A stretch of 9,400 nt of DNA, taken from NCBI GenBank assembly GCA_945889565.1, contig CAMDBZ010000048.1:1-9400 (forward strand), read 5' to 3'. The stretch is from Thermoflexus hugenholtzii JAD2. GTDB taxonomy: Bacteria > Chloroflexota > Dehalococcoidia > UBA2979. Below, one piece after another: positions 6,488-9,400 of this stretch (within the stretch, counting starts at the first letter, position 1; every line of letters starts with the position of its first letter). Below the pieces are notes generated by a model. That model was not told where the DNA came from and did not search any database. It worked only from the letters and a program-made list of their open reading frames with translations. Made by a program: the position numbers and the translations under genes.

Positions 6488-8173
6488 ATGCGACACCCAA
6501 TCACGCGGGCCGAGGCCCCGGATGACGCCGCCGCAGTCATACCACCCGCGACGCGCCCCGTCACGACGTGCCAGCACCACGCGCGGCGCCGCAAGCCGCC
6601 CGCACCCGCTAGACTGCGCGCCAGCGGGCGCACGCCCGACGAAGAGGGCAGCGACGAGGGGGCGGCGATCAGCAACGAAGCACTGGGGGCCGGGGCCGCC
6701 GCCGAGGCAGCCGTCCTCCGACACGACCACCCGCTCGACCCGATCTTCCACCCGCGCGCCACCGCCGTCGTCGGCGTCTCCACGCGCGCGTCGTTCGACG
6801 GCCAGCTCGGCGGCATCTTCCTGAACGCGATCCTCGAGCAGGGGTACCAGGATCGGCACCCGCTGTACGCCGTGAACCCGAAGATGACCGAGGTGCGCGG
6901 CGTGCCGTGCTACCCGAGCGTGCTCGACATCCCGGGGCCCGTGGACCACGTGATCTCGCAAATCCCGGCCGTGGGCCTCGAGAAGCTCGTGGACGAGTGC
7001 ATCGCCAAGGGCGTGCGCTCGCTGCATTCGTTCACAGCGGGGCTCGCGGAGACGGGCGACGCGGAGCTCGCCGCGACGCAGGACCGCATCGTGACGAAGG
7101 CGCGCGCGGCGGGGATGCGGCTGATCGGGCCGAACTGCATGGGGCTGTACGTGCCGGGCGTCGGCCTCTCATTCATGCCGCGGGTGCCGCGCGAGCCCGG
7201 GAACATCTTCATGCTCTCGCAGTCCGGCGCGAACGCCAGCGGCATGCTCTACGGGCTCGGGCGGCGCGGGCTGCGCTTCTCCAAGGGCGTGAGCTACGGC
7301 AACGGCGCGGACCTGCGCGCGCACGACTTCCTGGACTACGCGGCGGCGGACCCGCAGACCGAGTACGTGGTCGGCTACATCGAGGGCGTGCGTGACGGGC
7401 GCAAGTTCTTCGAGGCGCTGCGCCGGGTCGCGTTGACGAAGCCGACGATCCTGCTGAAGGGCGGGATCACGGCGGACGGCGCGCGGGCGGCGAACTCGCA
7501 CACGGGCTCGCTGGCAGGATCGAGCGAGGTGTTCGAGGCGCTGTGCCGGCAGACGGGCGCATGGCACGCGCCGCGCATGGACGACCTGCTGGACCTCGCG
7601 ACCGTGGTGACGTCGTTCGTGCGGCGCGCGCGGGGGCGCAACGTCACGATCGTGGGCGCGGGCGGCGGCACGGCGGTGCTCGCCTCGGACCAGCTCGCAC
7701 TCGCGGGGCTGCGCGTGCCGCCGCTGCCGGACGACGTGCAGGCGGAGCTGCACGGCTTCATCCCGATCGCTGGGACCAGTGTGCGCAACCCCGTGGACGC
7801 GACGTTCGGGCGCGACCACCCGCTGGACTTCACGCAGGACACCGAGCTTACGCGGCGCGCGTTCGACGCGATCGTGCGCTCGCCGACGACGGACATCGTG
7901 TTCACGACCGTGGGCGGCAGCTTCTTGCGCGACGAGGACCTGGCCACGCGCGAGCGGCGCGTGCGCGTGACGATCGACGAGTTCGCCGCGATCCAGGAGC
8001 GCTCCGGCGTGCCGATCGTGATGCTGCATGAGGAGCACCGCATCGGCGACGCGGCGGTGCACGCGCACCAGCGCGGCGTGGCGCTGCTGCCGAGCATCGA
8101 GCGCGCCGCGCGCGCGGTGGCGGAGCTGATGGACTGGCGCGACGTACGCGCCGGTCTGCCGGAGTTCTTGTAG
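6488..8173 (+). CDS. CoA-binding protein/acyl-CoA synthetase (ADP-forming type), alpha half without ATP-grasp
   Basis: Related to NDP-forming acyl-CoA synthetases (acetate-CoA ligase, succinyl-CoA synthetase alpha). In 561-aa numbering, the CoA-binding Rossmann domain spans about 81-180 (HPLDPIFHPRATAVVGVS at 81-98, YAVNPKMTEVRGVPCYPSV at 127-145). A succinyl-CoA-ligase domain follows from about 213 (LIGPNCMGLYVPG, then LSQSGANASG near 243-252). The phosphorylated histidine is expected to be His338 in NSHTGSLAGS, and a further ligase-like domain lies at about 380-560. The ATP-grasp (beta) half found in single-chain enzymes is missing, so nucleotide use needs a separate subunit, which is not in this window. 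The start is unresolved: the ATG at 6488 has no good ribosome site and its first 60 residues look non-coding, while a strong Shine-Dalgarno precedes an in-frame ATC at 6668. It lies 29 bases before the SDR gene. Confidence 0.83.
   Translation: MRHPITRAEAPDDAAAVIPPATRPVTTCQHHARRRKPPAPARLRASGRTPDEEGSDEGAAISNEALGAGAAAEAAVLRHDHPLDPIFHPRATAVVGVSTRASFDGQLGGIFLNAILEQGYQDRHPLYAVNPKMTEVRGVPCYPSVLDIPGPVDHVISQIPAVGLEKLVDECIAKGVRSLHSFTAGLAETGDAELAATQDRIVTKARAAGMRLIGPNCMGLYVPGVGLSFMPRVPREPGNIFMLSQSGANASGMLYGLGRRGLRFSKGVSYGNGADLRAHDFLDYAAADPQTEYVVGYIEGVRDGRKFFEALRRVALTKPTILLKGGITADGARAANSHTGSLAGSSEVFEALCRQTGAWHAPRMDDLLDLATVVTSFVRRARGRNVTIVGAGGGTAVLASDQLALAGLRVPPLPDDVQAELHGFIPIAGTSVRNPVDATFGRDHPLDFTQDTELTRRAFDAIVRSPTTDIVFTTVGGSFLRDEDLATRERRVRVTIDEFAAIQERSGVPIVMLHEEHRIGDAAVHAHQRGVALLPSIERAARAVAELMDWRDVRAGLPEFL
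6536..6564 (-). promoter_or_regulatory. Candidate promoter for the VOC-GlcG/HbpS-LLM operon
   Basis: On the minus strand GTGACG (6564-6559) and TATGAC (6541-6536) are separated by 17 bases, each with four of six consensus matches. The implied leader to the VOC start is about 145 bases. That leader contains an inverted repeat, GGCGGC-A-GCCGCC (6439-6451 on +), which might act as an operator or attenuator. It was identified by eye only. Confidence 0.3.
6610..6670 (+). promoter_or_regulatory. Possible -10 box and non-AUG start context for the acyl-CoA synthetase gene
   Basis: TAGACT (6610-6615) matches the TAnnnT form of a -10 box, but no -35 is seen 17-18 bases upstream. Downstream, GAGGGGG (6656-6662) lies 5 bases before ATC (6668-6670), which is in frame with the acyl-CoA synthetase gene and would give a protein starting (M)SNEALGAG. 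From 6491 until well inside the conserved CoA-binding domain this frame contains no ATG, GTG or TTG. The context looks like a genuine translation start with an unusual codon, or an ATG lost to a base change. Confidence 0.25.
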
Positions 8174-8202
8174 CGGGTGCAGTAGCCGAAGGGAGCACGA
8201 GC

Positions 8203-8988
8203 ATGACGCTCGACGGTCGGGTGGCGTTGGTGGCGGGCGCGAGCCGCGGGATCGGCGCGGACATCGCGCGCTACCTCGCGCGTGCGGGAGCGAAGGTGGC
8301 GGTGGCCGCTCGCACGGAGGTCGCGCAGGACCCGCGGTTGCCCGGGACGATCCACTCAGTGGTCAAGGACATCACCGACGCAGGCGGCACGGCGATCCCG
8401 GTGGTGCTGAACATGCGCGACCCGGAGAGCATCGAGGCCGGTGTGCAGCGCGTGATCGGCGAGTGGGGGCGCGTCGACATCCTGGTCAACAACGCGGCGA
8501 TCTTCGTGCCGGGCGACCTGTACGCGGTGCAACCGCGGCACATCAACCTCGCGTGGGAAGTGAACGTGCGCGGCTACATCCTGACGATGAAGGCGTGCGT
8601 GCCGCACATGAAGGCGGCCGGGGGCGGGCGCATCATCAACCTGTCGTCGCGCGGGGCGATCCCGCCGGGACCGGGCCCGTACGGCGAGGCGTCGCCGCCG
8701 GCGGACATCTTCTACGGCTCCGAGAAGTCGTACATCGAACACTTCTCGCAGGAGATGGGGCGGCTGCTGCAGCGCGACGGCATCTCGGTGAACGTGCTTG
8801 CGCCGATGGGCGGCGTGAAGACGCCGGGGCTGATGTTCTTCCAGAACGACCCGCAGAACCCGATCCAGGAGTTCGAGTCGGCCGACAACATGGGCAAGGC
8901 GGCCGTGTGGATCTGCGAGCAGCCGCCGACCGCGCTCAACGGCGCGATCCTGTACGACGGCGACGTGGTCCGGGAGCACGGCCTCTAG
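8203..8988 (+). CDS. SDR family NAD(P)-dependent oxidoreductase
   Basis: A 261-aa classical short-chain dehydrogenase/reductase, which interconverts an alcohol and a ketone (often a 3-hydroxyacyl-CoA in such clusters) in the cytosol. The cofactor loop reads AGASRGIG (11-18), with Ala in place of the usual first Thr; Arg15 and Arg37 (AART) suggest NADP(H). NNAA is at 96-99, Ser149 in NLSS is the likely catalytic serine, and YGSEK (171-175) supplies Tyr171 and Lys175. The Ser-Tyr spacing is 22 residues instead of about 13, owing to a Pro/Gly-rich insertion (153-168), so the substrate pocket lid may be unusual. AAGGGAG (8189-8195) lies 7 bases before the ATG. It sits 29 bases after the acyl-CoA synthetase gene, apparently in the same operon, and converges on the CoA transferase gene across a parS site. 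Confidence 0.93.
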   Translation: MTLDGRVALVAGASRGIGADIARYLARAGAKVAVAARTEVAQDPRLPGTIHSVVKDITDAGGTAIPVVLNMRDPESIEAGVQRVIGEWGRVDILVNNAAIFVPGDLYAVQPRHINLAWEVNVRGYILTMKACVPHMKAAGGGRIINLSSRGAIPPGPGPYGEASPPADIFYGSEKSYIEHFSQEMGRLLQRDGISVNVLAPMGGVKTPGLMFFQNDPQNPIQEFESADNMGKAAVWICEQPPTALNGAILYDGDVVREHGL

Positions 8989-9001
8989 CGCCGTGCACGG
9001 C
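8976..9001 (+). terminator. Hairpin over the SDR stop codon, weak terminator candidate
   Basis: GCACGGC (8976-8982) and GCCGTGC (8990-8996) form a 7-bp stem with a 7-base loop that contains the TAG stop. The second arm is also half of a 12-bp perfect palindrome, GCCGTGCACGGC (8990-9001), so two alternative hairpins are possible. There is no T-tract. The position just before parS and the convergent gene fits a transcription end. Confidence 0.3.
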
Positions 9002-9017
9002 CCGCGCGTAGCACAAG

Positions 9018-9033
9018 TGTTTCACGTGAAACA
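9018..9033. other. parS: parS centromere-like site (ParB binding site)
   Basis: TGTTTCACGTGAAACA is a perfect 16-bp palindrome and an exact instance of the bacterial chromosomal parS consensus TGTTNCACGTGAAACA. ParB dimers bind such sites, load as CTP clamps and spread, and with ParA and SMC/condensin they segregate replicated origins. Ten of its 16 bases are A or T, in a window of about 70% GC, so chance occurrence is unlikely. It lies in the 66-bp gap between two convergent stop codons, where it does not affect coding. No parA, parB, dnaA or other replication gene is visible, so this would be a dispersed copy. Chromosomal parS sites are usually origin-proximal. Confidence 0.9.
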
Positions 9034-9054
9034 TTGGTGCGGCCGGGCGAGGCG

Positions 9055-9400
9055 CTAGGCGTGCGCGCTCTCGAGGTAGCTCTCGCCGATGGCCTGGTCG
9101 GCGACGAGCTGTGCGTAGCGCTCGTCGGTGATGCCAAGCAGCTCTTTGAGCACGTAGGCGTTGTGCTGGCCGAGCGTCGGCGCGGGCTTGAAGGGCGGCA
9201 CGTCGGCCGTGTGCGCGAGCTTCGCGAGCGGTCCCGGGTAGAGGTGTGTGCCGGCTGCGGGATGCGTGATCGCGTTGAAGAAGCCGCGCGCGCGCAGGTG
9301 CGGGTCCTCGTGCATCTCTTGCTGGTGCGCGAGCGGCGCCGCGGGGACGCCCGCGGCCTGCAGCTGCGCCGCGAGGGCCTGCGCGTCGTGCGCGGGGGTC
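9055..9400 (-). CDS. CaiB/BaiF (family III) CoA transferase, C-terminal fragment (5' end outside window)
   Basis: The last 114 residues of a family III acyl-CoA:carboxylate CoA transferase; the frame stays open to the window edge. Typical C-terminal features are LQAAGVPAAPL, a conserved DPHLRARGFF segment (in the family usually followed by hydrophobic H-P-x-x-G strands, here ITHPAAG), a PGPLAKL loop, PAPTLGQHN and the helix VLKELLGITDERYAQL. Such enzymes move CoA between an acid and a donor thioester, for example activating carnitine, bile acid or aromatic acids. The catalytic Asp lies in the N-terminal part outside the window, so activity cannot be checked. An in-frame ATG at 9315 falls within the conserved segment and is not the start. 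It converges on the SDR gene. Confidence 0.88.
   Translation of the reverse strand, partial: TPAHDAQALAAQLQAAGVPAAPLAHQQEMHEDPHLRARGFFNAITHPAAGTHLYPGPLAKLAHTADVPPFKPAPTLGQHNAYVLKELLGITDERYAQLVADQAIGESYLESAHA

Noticed and set aside
7169..8355. Long minus-strand frames opposite the acyl-CoA synthetase gene
   Set aside because: Composition-driven shadows with no recognisable motif, and no ribosome site supports them.
1..9400. tRNA, rRNA, CRISPR arrays, insertion sequences and phage or plasmid genes
   Set aside because: No clover-leaf, spaced repeats, transposase, integrase or terminal repeats were seen. The single parS does not by itself indicate a plasmid.

Overview
The window is a GC-rich (about 70% by eye), densely packed bacterial chromosome segment. 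It holds nine genes or gene fragments, nearly all for redox or CoA-linked catabolism: two F420/flavin luciferase-like (LLM) oxidoreductases, a molybdenum hydroxylase large subunit, a thiolase-fold protein with a Zn-ribbon/OB-fold (DUF35) partner, a GlcG/HbpS-family protein, a VOC protein, a CoA-binding acyl-CoA synthetase (ADP-forming type, alpha half), an SDR dehydrogenase and a CaiB/BaiF CoA transferase. This gene mix, frequent GTG starts and strong AGGAG-type ribosome sites suit a high-GC Actinobacteriota or Chloroflexota (Dehalococcoidia-like) genome. The taxon is an inference, as no rRNA or marker gene is present.

Layout. At 2-355 (+) is the C-terminal end of an LLM gene. It converges on the molybdenum hydroxylase gene (444-2744, -), and a 14-bp inverted repeat lies between them. 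The hydroxylase gene is divergent from a two-gene operon, thiolase-like (2955-4133, +) and DUF35 (4153-4572, +). The shared 210-bp intergenic region holds a candidate operator and promoter. A minus-strand operon, VOC (6006-6383), GlcG/HbpS (5552-5953) and a second LLM (4585-5532), converges on the DUF35 gene. A divergent control region separates that operon from a plus-strand pair, acyl-CoA synthetase (6488 or later to 8173) and SDR (8203-8988). The SDR gene converges on a CoA transferase (9055 to beyond 9400, -). Between these last two genes sits a perfect 16-bp parS site, TGTTTCACGTGAAACA, at 9018-9033.

How it may work together (inference). A carboxylic acid would be CoA-activated by the CoA transferase or by the synthetase with an absent ATP-grasp partner, then oxidised by the SDR, LLM and molybdenum hydroxylase. 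The thiolase-fold/DUF35 pair could cleave a C-C bond: the thiolase-fold protein lacks the thiolase Cys/His residues, so it looks more like an Ltp2-type retro-aldolase than a thiolase. The substrate cannot be read from sequence.

The two most notable observations are the parS centromere site, which suggests a chromosomal, probably origin-proximal location, and the non-canonical thiolase-fold/DUF35 pair beside a molybdenum hydroxylase gene that has no small subunits nearby. No tRNA, rRNA, CRISPR array, insertion sequence or prophage gene was seen.
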